From: Faeciplasma sp964650705 | GTDB taxonomy: Bacteria > Bacillota > Clostridia > Oscillospirales > Ruminococcaceae | Length of the DNA stretch: 64,000 bases | NCBI GenBank assembly: GCA_964650705.1 | Contig: CAZYUJ010000003.1 | Location: 124,001-188,000 of the forward strand | Reading direction: 5' to 3' | Part shown: positions 17,030-25,486 of the stretch, one piece after another | Position numbering within the stretch: the stretch's first letter is position 1 | Layout: the number at the start of each line of letters is the position of its first letter | The notes under the pieces: generated by a model | The model's database searches: none | Told to the model about the DNA's origin: nothing | The model's input: the letters and a program-made list of their open reading frames with translations, nothing else | Position numbers and translations under genes: made by a program

Positions 17030-18355
17030 TCAAAAATCTCCTTGACCTATTTCGTCAAATTCGATCTCTTCGGGAGCGAACATATAGTAAAGATAAGCAT
17101 CCTCAAAATTCTTTTTAAAAGTCATGAGTCTGGCGTCGGTCTGCTCGCCGGTAGCCATGTTCTTGAGCTTGATCTCGCCCGTCTCGAGCTCATTATCGCC
17201 CAAAACACAAACAAATTTTGCACCGATCTTGTCGGCATATCTCATCTGAGGCTTTAGACCTCTTCCGACAAGGTCAAACTCTGCGCTGTAGCCGTCGGCT
17301 CTAAGGGAGGTCGCCAAGGTCGCACACCTCGCCTGAGCCTTTTCGCCCATCGAAACGAAATAGATATCACAGGTTCTCGGACTTAAGAACTCGACCCCCT
17401 GTTTTTCCATTGTTAAGATAAGTCTCTCAAGTCCCATGCCGAAGCCGAGTGCAGGTGTCGGCTGACCGCCAAGCTCGGAAACCAAGCCGTCATATCGTCC
17501 GCCGCCGCAAACGGTTCCCTGTGCGCCGATGTCGGTCGAAACGAATTCGAAAACGGTTCTGGTGTAATAGTCAAGCCCTCTTACGATCTTAGGGTTGACC
17601 TTGAATTCAATGCCGTATCTTGTCAGGATCCTTTTGAGCGACTCAAAGTGATTCGAGCAATCCTCACACAAGAAGTCAAGGATCTTGGGCGCGCCCTCGG
17701 CGATCTTTGAGCAGATCGAGGACTTACAGTCCAAAATTCTCATCGGGTTTTTATCAAGTCTTTCAAGGCAGGTGTCACAAAGCTCGGCTTTGTTGTTTTG
17801 GAAATATTCCTTCAGCGCCTTGTGATATTCGGCACGGCACTCAGGACAGCCGATAGAGTTAATGTTAAGCTCGATGTTTTTAAGTCCGCAATCGTCCAAA
17901 ACGCTCTTTGCCAAAAGGATTATCTCAGCATCGGCATAGGGACTCGCGGTTCCGAACATCTCACAGCCGAACTGGTGGAATTCACGCAAGCGCCCTGCCT
18001 GAGGCTTTTCGTGGCGGTAGCACGCCATAACGTAATAAACCTTTTGGGGGAAGCCCTCGTTCATGATGCCGTTTTCGAGCATAGCTCTGACGACGCCCGC
18101 GGTTCCTTCGGGACGAAGAGTGAAGGTCGCGTCGCCCTTTGAGGAAACGGTATACATCTCCTTTGTGACAACGTCTGAGGTATCGCCTACGGAGCGGACG
18201 TAAAGCCCCGTGTCCTCAAAAACAGGTGTGCGGATCTCTTTGAAGCCGAAGCGCACAGCGGTATCGGAAACGACTCGCTCGACAGTGTGCCATTTATGGG
18301 CTGTTGAGGGAGTGACGTCCTGTGTGCCCTTCGGTCTTTGAATTAATTTTGCCAT
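17030..18355 (-). CDS. hisS: Histidyl-tRNA synthetase
   Basis: A 441-residue class II synthetase. Family marks are the N-terminal RPKGTQDVTP, motif 2 around CYRHEKPQAGR, the histidine-specific LDYYTRTVFEF segment and GGGRYDGL, and motif 3 GFGMGLERL. A C-terminal anticodon-binding domain follows. The frame extends 28 codons upstream into the T-box terminator, which excludes that start. ATG at 18355 follows AGAAAGG. It is the first gene of hisS-aspS. Confidence 0.97.
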   Translation of the reverse strand: MAKLIQRPKGTQDVTPSTAHKWHTVERVVSDTAVRFGFKEIRTPVFEDTGLYVRSVGDTSDVVTKEMYTVSSKGDATFTLRPEGTAGVVRAMLENGIMNEGFPQKVYYVMACYRHEKPQAGRLREFHQFGCEMFGTASPYADAEIILLAKSVLDDCGLKNIELNINSIGCPECRAEYHKALKEYFQNNKAELCDTCLERLDKNPMRILDCKSSICSKIAEGAPKILDFLCEDCSNHFESLKRILTRYGIEFKVNPKIVRGLDYYTRTVFEFVSTDIGAQGTVCGGGRYDGLVSELGGQPTPALGFGMGLERLILTMEKQGVEFLSPRTCDIYFVSMGEKAQARCATLATSLRADGYSAEFDLVGRGLKPQMRYADKIGAKFVCVLGDNELETGEIKLKNMATGEQTDARLMTFKKNFEDAYLYYMFAPEEIEFDEIGQGDF

Positions 18356-18384
18356 ATTATCAAACCTTTCTGAAGTGTAATTTC

Positions 18385-18600
18385 TGAAAATAAAAAGACT
18401 GTCCTCCCGAAAAAGGGACGACAGTCGTCGCGGTACCACCCTTGTTGCTGAAGATCAGCCTCTCAAGTCCCCTTAACGCGGGATACGGCTGTGCTTGATC
18501 ACACAGCGGCTCTAAGAGTGTCCTTCTCCGTTGATACAGCTTTGAGCGTTCTCAGCAGCCACGCTCTCTCTGAAAAAGCATATATCGGATACTTTCTCTT
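18385..18600 (-). promoter_or_regulatory. T-box riboswitch controlling hisS-aspS
   Basis: The leader holds the canonical T-box GGGTGGTACCGCG (complement of 18429-18441), which pairs with uncharged tRNA ends. A strong terminator follows it (18392-18427, GACTGTCGTCCC stem then TTTTTA). Stem I begins near AGAGAGAGCG and the AAGGACACTC segment near 18518-18526 is its 3' side. Here GAC (Asp) and CAC (His) overlap as GACAC (18518-18522). The terminator-antiterminator switch fits control by tRNA-His and perhaps tRNA-Asp. Confidence 0.93.
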
Positions 18601-18632
18601 ATAATATTGCCTTTGAGGTTATTTTATATCTA

Positions 18633-19037
18633 TTATGTGCCGGGATACAGGATCTCACGCCAATCAAGATCTCCTCTGTCGAGGGCGTGGATCATGGCGT
18701 CGGCTGTTGCCATGTTTGTTGCCATGGGGATGTTGTGAACGTCGCAAAGACGCAAAAGGTCCTGCTCGTTGGGTTCACTGAGCTTGCGGTGAAGGGGATC
18801 TCTGAAGAAGATCAAAAGGTCGATCTCGTTACAGGAGATCTTTGCGCCGATCTGCTGACAGCCGCCCTGTGCCCCGCTCAAATATTTCTGAATGTCAAGC
18901 CCTGTTGCTTCGGCGACCTGCTTGCCTGTGGTTCCGGTGGCACATAGTTTATGCTTACTCAATATTCCGCTGTAAGCAATGCAAAATTGGATCATGAGTT
19001 CTTTTTTCGAATCGTGAGCGATAAGTGCTATGTTCAT
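18633..19037 (-). CDS. mgsA: Methylglyoxal synthase
   Basis: A 134-residue enzyme converting dihydroxyacetone phosphate to methylglyoxal and phosphate, a bypass that frees phosphate when glycolysis is overloaded. The conserved opening (IALIAHDSKK), the phosphate-binding ATGTTG and the catalytic Asp segment IDLLIFFRDPL are present. In many Clostridia mgsA follows the mre/mrdA/min genes. Here it follows PBP2, but a terminator separates them. Confidence 0.95.
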   Translation of the reverse strand: MNIALIAHDSKKELMIQFCIAYSGILSKHKLCATGTTGKQVAEATGLDIQKYLSGAQGGCQQIGAKISCNEIDLLIFFRDPLHRKLSEPNEQDLLRLCDVHNIPMATNMATADAMIHALDRGDLDWREILYPGT

Positions 19038-19134
19038 AAAGCTTTCCTCCCATTTTCGTTACCAGGAAAAATTGATGTCTCAAATTTCTGACACGCAAAT
19101 TAATCATAACATCAAAGGGGCGAAATGTCAAAGG

Positions 19135-19158
19135 TTTTTTGAGCTTATGCTCAAAAAA
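19135..19158. terminator. Terminator downstream of PBP2
   Basis: TTTTTTGAGC and GCTCAAAAAA form a symmetric 10-bp stem with a TTAT loop. It ends the mreB-mreC-mreD-PBP2 transcript. Confidence 0.8.
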
Positions 19159-19170
19159 TATCGCAAAAAA

Positions 19171-21243
19171 TCAATATGCCACGGTATTTCTGAACCTTCC
19201 GTCGCCTAAATCCTCGATAACCGTCTCATAACCGTAATATGCTTCTAAGATCTTTCGAATCGTATATTTTGCGTATTCGCCGTTTTCAATGACGACGGAA
19301 AAAGCAATTTCGGGGTCGTGTGCGGGATAGAAGCCGATGACGGTCGAGTTCTGGGTCGCTGTGTTGCTTGCCTGAGGGGTGCCCGTCTTTATGGCAACGT
19401 CATAGGGGATCCCGTCGAGTGAGAACTGTGCCAGATATTCGGCGCTTGCGTTCGTTCCGTAATAAACGGATGCTGTGGAGTTGTTTCCTGCGGCTATCAT
19501 GCCCTCGATAAGAGTGTCGAAAACCTCTTCATCGGCAGGAACGGTCGCCGCGACCACGGGCTCGGTCTTTTCAAGCTGCTTTGTCATGTTATAATCCCAG
19601 ACCGAGTCGACAAGATAAGGCTGATATCTGACGCCCTTGTTCGCGATCGTTTGAGCCAAAACGCACATCTGAAGCGGAGTCACTGCGACCTCACTCTGTC
19701 CGATGGATGCCTGTAATACCTGCCCCACAGTCCAGTCAAGACCGAGGTTGAAAAACGTGTCGGGGCTTGCAAGATAGCCTTTTGACGTGCTTATTTCAAG
19801 ATCCATGCTCTCGCCCAAGCCGAAAGCGCTTTGATATTCCATGAACTTATCAAGCCCGAGCTCCTGGATCACCTGATAGAAGAAGATGTTACAGCTCTTT
19901 TCAATAGCTTTAACAACGCCGATATTGCCGTGTGAGCCGGTGCAGTTAACGATGATGTCCAAAAAGTTATACTGTTTGTGACAGGTATATTTCGAGCTTT
20001 CGTCGATTATCCCTTCGCTCATCGCGGCAACAGCCGTAACTGTCTTCATTACCGAGCCGGGGCGGTAAAGTCCGTCGAATGCACGGTTATAAAGAGGTGC
20101 TCCTGCGGCGGTCGAAACCGAGGAATAGTCGCTCAAAAGGTCGTTTAAGTCATATGTCGGATAGGTTGCGGCTGCTAAGACAGCGCCCGTTTTCACATCA
20201 ATAATAACTGCTGCTCCTGCCGAGCAGTCGGTGAAATCATAGCCCTCTTTGGTCAAGGTCCCGTCTGCGAGTGCGGTTATGTGATCCTCTAAGATCTTTT
20301 GAAGCTTAGATTGAAGCTCGGAATCTATCGTCAGCATGACCGTGTTTCCGGGAACAGCCTGAACGGTTATCTCCTGAGAAACACTGCCGTCGGAGGAAAC
20401 GGTTATCTCCTTTTCGCCGTTTTCACCTCTGAGGGTGGATTCAAGCGCCTTTTCGATTCCGCTTTTTCCGATAGTGTCTGTCAAACCGTAGCCCTCCGAC
20501 TTAAGGGTCACATATTCTTCGGCATAGATCGGGCCGACGTATCCGATACCGTGAGGGAAAATGTCCCCCGAGGAATATACTCTTACAGCGGTCTCGCTGA
20601 TCCCGACACCGGTGTATATGTGAGCAAGCTCTCTAAGCTTTGTGGCTGTCTCCAAAGGAACGTCCTTGACAAAAACATAGTCGGTCTTTGACGAGAAATC
20701 GGAAAGTATCATCTGATACCTTACACCTGCGATTATGCGCTTTTCCGAGTCTGTATATTCATCCGAGATATCATAATCCTTGATGAGCTCGTCGATACAG
20801 TTTTCCGCTGTAGCATATGAATTCAAGCGGAGCTTATCAAGGATTCGGGTGATATCCGATTCCTTGTCTGATGTGTATTCATAAGGAGCCGAGAAGGTTA
20901 TCGGCGTTTCGTCGATCCACTCGATCCCGTCAGCCTGCAACAGCTTGGCGACACCCAAGATTATCTCATTCTGAGATTCATAGTCCTTCGGGAAGAAGGA
21001 ATATGCGATGATGACGTCATATGAGACCTCGTTTTCAACCAGCGGTGTGCCGTTTGCGTCAACGATCTGGCCCCGTGCGGCAGAAACGGTCTGTGTCGCA
21101 GTCGTCGAGGTTCGGGACATAGCGAGATACATCTCGCCGTCAACGACTTGGATCTTCATCAGCTTGAGTCCGCCGTATATAAATGTCACCATCAAAATTG
21201 CGACGGCAAGACATACTCTTAAAATTTCAAAAACTTTTTTCAT
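19171..21243 (-). CDS. mrdA: Penicillin-binding protein 2 (class B, elongasome)
   Basis: A 690-residue class B transpeptidase with one N-terminal membrane helix, a dimerisation domain and a C-terminal penicillin-binding domain. Active-site motifs are SVMK (acyl-enzyme Ser), SCN and KTG, in the correct order. It cross-links peptidoglycan for cell elongation with RodA and MreBCD. It lies directly after mreD, the usual place for the elongation PBP2. A 92-base gap with a GCCGCCC/GGGCG hairpin separates them. rodA and minCD are not found here. Confidence 0.93.
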   Translation of the reverse strand: MKKVFEILRVCLAVAILMVTFIYGGLKLMKIQVVDGEMYLAMSRTSTTATQTVSAARGQIVDANGTPLVENEVSYDVIIAYSFFPKDYESQNEIILGVAKLLQADGIEWIDETPITFSAPYEYTSDKESDITRILDKLRLNSYATAENCIDELIKDYDISDEYTDSEKRIIAGVRYQMILSDFSSKTDYVFVKDVPLETATKLRELAHIYTGVGISETAVRVYSSGDIFPHGIGYVGPIYAEEYVTLKSEGYGLTDTIGKSGIEKALESTLRGENGEKEITVSSDGSVSQEITVQAVPGNTVMLTIDSELQSKLQKILEDHITALADGTLTKEGYDFTDCSAGAAVIIDVKTGAVLAAATYPTYDLNDLLSDYSSVSTAAGAPLYNRAFDGLYRPGSVMKTVTAVAAMSEGIIDESSKYTCHKQYNFLDIIVNCTGSHGNIGVVKAIEKSCNIFFYQVIQELGLDKFMEYQSAFGLGESMDLEISTSKGYLASPDTFFNLGLDWTVGQVLQASIGQSEVAVTPLQMCVLAQTIANKGVRYQPYLVDSVWDYNMTKQLEKTEPVVAATVPADEEVFDTLIEGMIAAGNNSTASVYYGTNASAEYLAQFSLDGIPYDVAIKTGTPQASNTATQNSTVIGFYPAHDPEIAFSVVIENGEYAKYTIRKILEAYYGYETVIEDLGDGRFRNTVAY

Positions 21244-21335
21244 GTAAGCTCCTAAGGGGAGGAATAGATCAGCCGACGTCTCGAGTTTGCCGCCCGAAGG
21301 GCGTGTAAACGGGAGGTGGAGGCGGTCGGCGCCGG

Positions 21336-21926
21336 CTAAATGCGGTCAATATTCTTGTCTGCTGCTTCGATGACAAGTCTGCGTTCGGGGCCGGTCATCC
21401 TGTCGAACAGCCACACCGCGAGAAATACCGCAGGCGACCACAAAACCGTCTTTATCCAGCTCGGCAAAAGCATTGCTCTTAGCACAGTCTGATATCCCGC
21501 TTCGCCCCAGATCTTATAAAACAAATAATAATCGATATATAGATACACACCTGTCAGCACGGCGGTGATGCCGATATAACTGATGATGTTTTTACGCAAA
21601 AACTGTCTGAAAAGTGCGGAGATCAATCCGCAGAAAACGCACATAAAGAATGCTGTAAATCCCAACAGCTTATCCGTTGAGATGTCGATAAGAAGCCCAC
21701 ACACAGTTCCCGTAATTGCACAGGGGACTTCGCTTTCAAACACAGCGATAGCAAACGCCAACGGAAACAAAACGATAGCTTTCGGGGTCTCGGAATCCCC
21801 TTGAGTTGAAAAAGCAAAGAGCAAAAACGCCGCAAGAGCATATATCAGCCAGCGAAAGGCGGTCTTAACGCCTTCGGGAACAGGCTTTTTGATCTTTTTC
21901 GGGCGGTAAACGTTTTTATTCCTCAT
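21336..21926 (-). CDS. mreD: Rod shape-determining protein MreD
   Basis: A 196-residue membrane protein with several predicted transmembrane helices, which fits MreD. Sequence conservation in this family is low, and the identification leans on position between mreC and the PBP2 gene. The chosen ATG overlaps the mreC end by 11 bases and follows GGAAGGGG. The N-terminus is Lys/Arg-rich. Confidence 0.88.
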   Translation of the reverse strand: MRNKNVYRPKKIKKPVPEGVKTAFRWLIYALAAFLLFAFSTQGDSETPKAIVLFPLAFAIAVFESEVPCAITGTVCGLLIDISTDKLLGFTAFFMCVFCGLISALFRQFLRKNIISYIGITAVLTGVYLYIDYYLFYKIWGEAGYQTVLRAMLLPSWIKTVLWSPAVFLAVWLFDRMTGPERRLVIEAADKNIDRI

Positions 21927-22767
21927 AGCCCGAGCCCCTTCCCTCAAAATCGGTGATAACATAAACCGTCTTAAGAGTATCGGAATCTATCGCAGGGGTT
22001 ATGGTCGCGTTCTTCGAAAGTCCGCTCGGCGCGATCTCGATGCCGCTTGCGGTTCCGACAACAAGTCCCTTCGGAACAAGTCCCGAATATCCCGACGTGA
22101 TGACGATATCGCCGTCTGACATCTCACATTCGAGAGGGATATATACCATTCTGATGTTGCCGTCAAGGGCAAGATCATAATTGCCCTCGATAACGCCGGT
22201 TTCACCCGTCCTGACACAATACACGCCCAACGATATCTCGCTTGAAAGAAGCGTTGTCACCTTTGAATATGTATACTGAACCTCGGTCACAAAGCCAATC
22301 AAGCCGTTAGCTGTCACAACAGGGTCATAATAGTGGATGCCGTCCTTTTCGCCTTTGTCGATGAAGAATGAGCCGTAAACGTCGTTGGCGGTTCGTCCGA
22401 TAACTGTGCAGGGCTCGGAAAATTCGATGCCGGGATTAGATTCGCTCAAAGCGACCATCTCACGAAGATGCTCATTTTCCTGTTTCGTTTCGATATAATC
22501 AACCATTTGGGCGGTGAGCTCGGCGATCTGCTCTTTAAGACGCTCGTTTTCGTCATAATAATCCTTTGCGTTCAAAAGCATATCGAATGCTCCGCCGATC
22601 GAGGAGGCAATACTTTGCGCGCCCTTTTGGATCGGCGCAAAGACAACACCCAATGCCGAGGATATGACTGTGGATTGCGACACAGCCGCATATATCATGA
22701 TGCCGATGATGACGGCGAGGATACAGATTATCGCTTTAAATTTCTTTGATGAGAAAAATTCCTTCAT
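21916..22767 (-). CDS. mreC: Rod shape-determining protein MreC
   Basis: A 283-residue protein with one N-terminal membrane helix (about residues 10-30), a coiled coil (about 65-105) and the two-barrel extracellular domain. Typical segments are VIGRTANDVYGSFFIDKG and VITSGYSGLVPKGLVVG. It links MreB filaments to the PBP2/RodA synthase outside the cell. It lies 193 bases downstream of mreB, a wider gap than usual. Confidence 0.95.
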   Translation of the reverse strand: MKEFFSSKKFKAIICILAVIIGIMIYAAVSQSTVISSALGVVFAPIQKGAQSIASSIGGAFDMLLNAKDYYDENERLKEQIAELTAQMVDYIETKQENEHLREMVALSESNPGIEFSEPCTVIGRTANDVYGSFFIDKGEKDGIHYYDPVVTANGLIGFVTEVQYTYSKVTTLLSSEISLGVYCVRTGETGVIEGNYDLALDGNIRMVYIPLECEMSDGDIVITSGYSGLVPKGLVVGTASGIEIAPSGLSKNATITPAIDSDTLKTVYVITDFEGRGSGYEE

Positions 22768-22960
22768 GGGTGTTCCCCCTTTCGTTGCGTTTTTTTGTGT
22801 TGAGGTCTGCTTTTGAGCGAGCCGTGGTTGCCCTTGGGGGCAACGAGTGGCGAGCGGTGAGGTCGGTGCGTCAGCGCCGACACCTTTTTATTTTAAACTT
22901 CACGAAGTGAAGTTTAAAATTCGCCGCACCTTAAAATAGGCACGGCGAACCTTGATGTTC
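22768..22960. other. Hairpin-rich spacer between mreB and mreC
   Basis: A 31-base perfect hairpin (ATTTTAAACTTCAC, GAA loop, inverse arm) occupies 22890-22920. Others are GTTGCCC with GGGCAAC near 22850, a GTCGG/CCGAC pair near 22863-22882, and TTCGCCG with CGGCGAA near 22950. None has an obvious T run on the minus strand except beside the A-rich 22885-22890 segment. This could attenuate or stabilise parts of the mre transcript. Confidence 0.55.
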
Positions 22961-23971
22961 TTAAAAATCGTTTCCGTTCAAAACATCGTGAAGCTCTTCG
23001 ATGTTTTCGAGCAGCTTGCCTGTGCCGTCAACAACACAGTCGAGCGGATTTTCGGCGATGTGAACGGGAATTCCGGTCTCCTCGGTGATGAGACAGTCAA
23101 GCCCTCTTAGCTGTGCGCCGCCGCCTGCAAGGGTGATGCCTGAGTCGATAATGTCGGCGGAAAGCTCCGGAGGAGTGCGCTCCAAGGTGACCTTGATAGC
23201 TTCGATGATGTGAGACAAAGGCTCGGAAAGAGCTTCTCTGATCTCTTCGGAGGAGATGGTGATGTTTTCGGGCAAGCCTGTCAAAAGGTTTCTGCCCTTG
23301 ATCTCCATATATGTATCTTCATCGGTAGGATATGCCGAACCGATCTCGATCTTGATCTTTTCAGCCGTGCGCTCACCGATGAGAAGGTTATATTTTCTCT
23401 TGATGAAGTTGATGATGGAAAGGTCGAATTCGTCTCCTGCCATTCTGACGGAACGGCTGGTTACAACACCGCAAAGAGAGATAACTGCGACCTCGCTCGT
23501 GCCGCCGCCGATATCAACGATCATCGAACCTGTGGGCTCGTCAACAGGCAATCCTGCGCCGATTGCGGCAGCCATAGGCTCCTCAACGATGGAAACACGC
23601 TTTGCTCCCGCGCTTTCGGCAGCTTCCTTAACGGCTCTTCTTTCAACAGCGGTAACACCTGAGGGAATGCAGATGATAACTCTTGCCTTGACAAGCGGAT
23701 TTTTGCCGATAGCCTTGCGGATAAACTCCTGAAGCATGGCGGTGGTCATGTCGAAGTCGGCGATAACGCCGTCCTTGAGGGGACGAACAGCACGGATGGA
23801 GCCGGGTGTACGGCCGATGATGTTCTTTGCTTCCTGACCGACATATCTTACGGTTTCGGTCTTCGAGTCAACGGCAACGACCGAAGGCTCACGGATTATG
23901 ATGCCCTTGCCCTTTGCGAAAACGAGGGTGTTGGCTGTGCCGAGGTCGATTCCTATATCTTTTTTGAACAT
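22961..23971 (-). CDS. mreB: Actin-like rod shape protein MreB
   Basis: A 336-residue bacterial actin. Phosphate-binding segments GIDLGTANT and IVDIGGGTSEVAVIS are present, along with an adenosine segment (LAGGGAQLRGLD). It forms membrane-bound filaments that direct elongation peptidoglycan synthesis. It is the first gene of mreB-mreC-mreD-PBP2. MreB and Mbl cannot be separated from sequence alone, but the mreC neighbour supports MreB. Confidence 0.96.
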   Translation of the reverse strand: MFKKDIGIDLGTANTLVFAKGKGIIIREPSVVAVDSKTETVRYVGQEAKNIIGRTPGSIRAVRPLKDGVIADFDMTTAMLQEFIRKAIGKNPLVKARVIICIPSGVTAVERRAVKEAAESAGAKRVSIVEEPMAAAIGAGLPVDEPTGSMIVDIGGGTSEVAVISLCGVVTSRSVRMAGDEFDLSIINFIKRKYNLLIGERTAEKIKIEIGSAYPTDEDTYMEIKGRNLLTGLPENITISSEEIREALSEPLSHIIEAIKVTLERTPPELSADIIDSGITLAGGGAQLRGLDCLITEETGIPVHIAENPLDCVVDGTGKLLENIEELHDVLNGNDF

Positions 23972-24144
23972 ATTTTTTATAGCTTCCCGAGAGGGGAAAC
24001 GTGCCTCCTTTTATAAAGATTGATACTTATTTAAAAGTATAGCATATTTTTAATGCAGTTACAAGGGGCACAGAGGAGAAATTTTTGGCGAAAAAAAGCA
24101 CCCGCAAGGGTGCTTCACGTTGAAATGATATATACCGTTGTCGG

Positions 24145-24383
24145 CTCCCTCTCGGAGGGAGCTGTCGCCGCAGGCGACTGAGGGAGAGATAGGTAACGCA
24201 AGCACAGTCTGAGCTTGAAATGCCGCAGACTCCTTCCACCGCTATCGCGGTCCCCCTCCCTCTCGGAGGGAGCTGTCGCCGCAGGCGACTGAGGGAGAGA
24301 TCGGTAACGCAAGCACAGTCTGAGCTTGAAACGCCGCAGACTCCTTCCACCGCTATCGCGGTCCCCCTCCCTCTCGGAGGGAG
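24145..24383. repeat. Two tandem 111-bp repeats plus a partial third
   Basis: Units begin at 24151, 24262 and (partial) 24373, so the period is exactly 111 bases. The two full units differ at only about two positions. Each contains the palindromic module CTCGGAGGGAGCTGTCGCCG followed by CAGGCGACTGAGGGAG, plus a unique spacer ending in TCCCCCTCCCT. Because 111 is divisible by three, a frame stays open with a 37-residue repeat, but this is not a credible protein. The last unit runs into the 3' end of the DUF559 gene. Confidence 0.9.
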
Positions 24384-24730
24384 GCTTTCACAGCGGCGTC
24401 GATATATCTGCAAACGCCCGAAAAATCAGTGTCGATCTGACGGTTCGTAAACCGTATTACCTTCAGACCGTAGATGCCGAGGACTTCTGTGCGAAATTTA
24501 TCCCTTTGTCTGCCTTCTTCGGTGTAATGCTGTGAGCCGTCGATTTCTATGATCAACTTTGCTTTGTGGCAATAAAAATCCGCAATGAAATTGTCTATCG
24601 CCTTTTGGCGTTGAAATCTGACTTCATATTTTGATAAAAAATCATACCACAAATGCTTTTCTTGCGGCGTTGCGTTTTTGCGAAGGTATTTTGCAAGAGG
24701 GATATTATTTTTGTTATAACGAAGAGACAT
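24353..24730 (-). CDS. DUF559-family (Vsr/restriction-endonuclease-like) protein
   Basis: A 125-residue protein of the DUF559 group, which has the very-short-patch-repair/PD-(D/E)XK nuclease fold. Visible signatures are RKNATPQEKHLWYDFL, the core FIADFYCHKAKLIIEIDGSQH with its Asp/Glu pairs, and the KVIRFTNRQI strand. It probably binds or nicks DNA, but activity is unproven. Its last residues (SLREGGGPR) are encoded by the 111-bp repeat, so gene and repeat are physically fused. No partner methylase is near. The upstream gap of about 70 bases to DUF4956 shows no terminator. Confidence 0.82.
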   Translation of the reverse strand: MSLRYNKNNIPLAKYLRKNATPQEKHLWYDFLSKYEVRFQRQKAIDNFIADFYCHKAKLIIEIDGSQHYTEEGRQRDKFRTEVLGIYGLKVIRFTNRQIDTDFSGVCRYIDAAVKASLREGGGPR

Positions 24731-24799
24731 ACTTCCTCCGTAAAATTTTCAAGCATTATACGGTAGGCAACAAAAGTCAGGCAAAGCGAGACTTTACGA

Positions 24800-25462
24800 T
24801 CAATCGCCTGTGTATTCTACGAGCACTGCGCTCAAAACGCCTTCGGTCTCCAAAAGCTTATCCATAAACTCGGTGTTGCCCTTTTTAACCTTGATGTCAA
24901 CGGTGAGCTCGTTTTCGCCCTTATATTTTGCTCTGCCTCTGAGAGTGGTCTTATAGCCCTCCAAAACCTTGTTGACAGCGTCAAGCGATTCGTCGGTGTG
25001 CTTGACGACTAAAACATATGTAGTCTTTCCTCTTCCGATAACGGTGAAGAGGATGTAGATAACGGCGATGACGAGTGTTGCAACGATCGCAAAGGGATAA
25101 AGCCCTGCGCCCGAGGTGATACCTGCCGCCAAGCCCCAGAACATGAAGCCGACGTCCAACGGATCTTTTACTGCCGAACGGAAGCGGACGATAGAGAGCG
25201 CACCAACCATACCCAAGGAGAGAACGAGGTTGGAGCCGATGGTCAAAACGATGAACGAGGTCACAACGGTAACCAAAACCAGCAAAACAGCAAAGTTTTC
25301 GCTGTAAACTGCTCCTCGATAGAAGATCTTATATACAAAATAGATCGCCAAGCCGCAGACCGCAGCGCACAAAAGCGACACCAAGATGTATTCAATGGTC
25401 AGATTCTCAACCAATCCCAACTGCTCAATGCTGTTTTTCAATATACTTTTGATATTATTCAT
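24800..25462 (-). CDS. DUF4956 membrane protein
   Basis: A 220-residue protein with three to four predicted membrane helices in residues 25-145 and a soluble C-terminal domain (about 150-218). The FRSAVKDPLDVGFMFWGLA segment is characteristic of DUF4956. Such genes commonly accompany VTC-domain and CotH genes, as here. A role in polymer handling or envelope phosphorylation is possible but undemonstrated. It starts 24 bases after the VTC gene, so the two are probably cotranscribed. Confidence 0.82.
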   Translation of the reverse strand: MNNIKSILKNSIEQLGLVENLTIEYILVSLLCAAVCGLAIYFVYKIFYRGAVYSENFAVLLVLVTVVTSFIVLTIGSNLVLSLGMVGALSIVRFRSAVKDPLDVGFMFWGLAAGITSGAGLYPFAIVATLVIAVIYILFTVIGRGKTTYVLVVKHTDESLDAVNKVLEGYKTTLRGRAKYKGENELTVDIKVKKGNTEFMDKLLETEGVLSAVLVEYTGD

Positions 25463-25486
25463 GAGATAATGTTCCTTTCAATGTTG

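Noticed and set aside
24145..24383. CRISPR-like repeat array
   Set aside because: The units are 111 bases and contiguous, with no unique spacers and no cas genes.
24027..24413. A 128-residue minus frame with a 37-residue repeat
   Set aside because: It stays open only because the repeat period of 111 is a multiple of three. It has no ribosome site, no homology and overlaps the DUF559 end.
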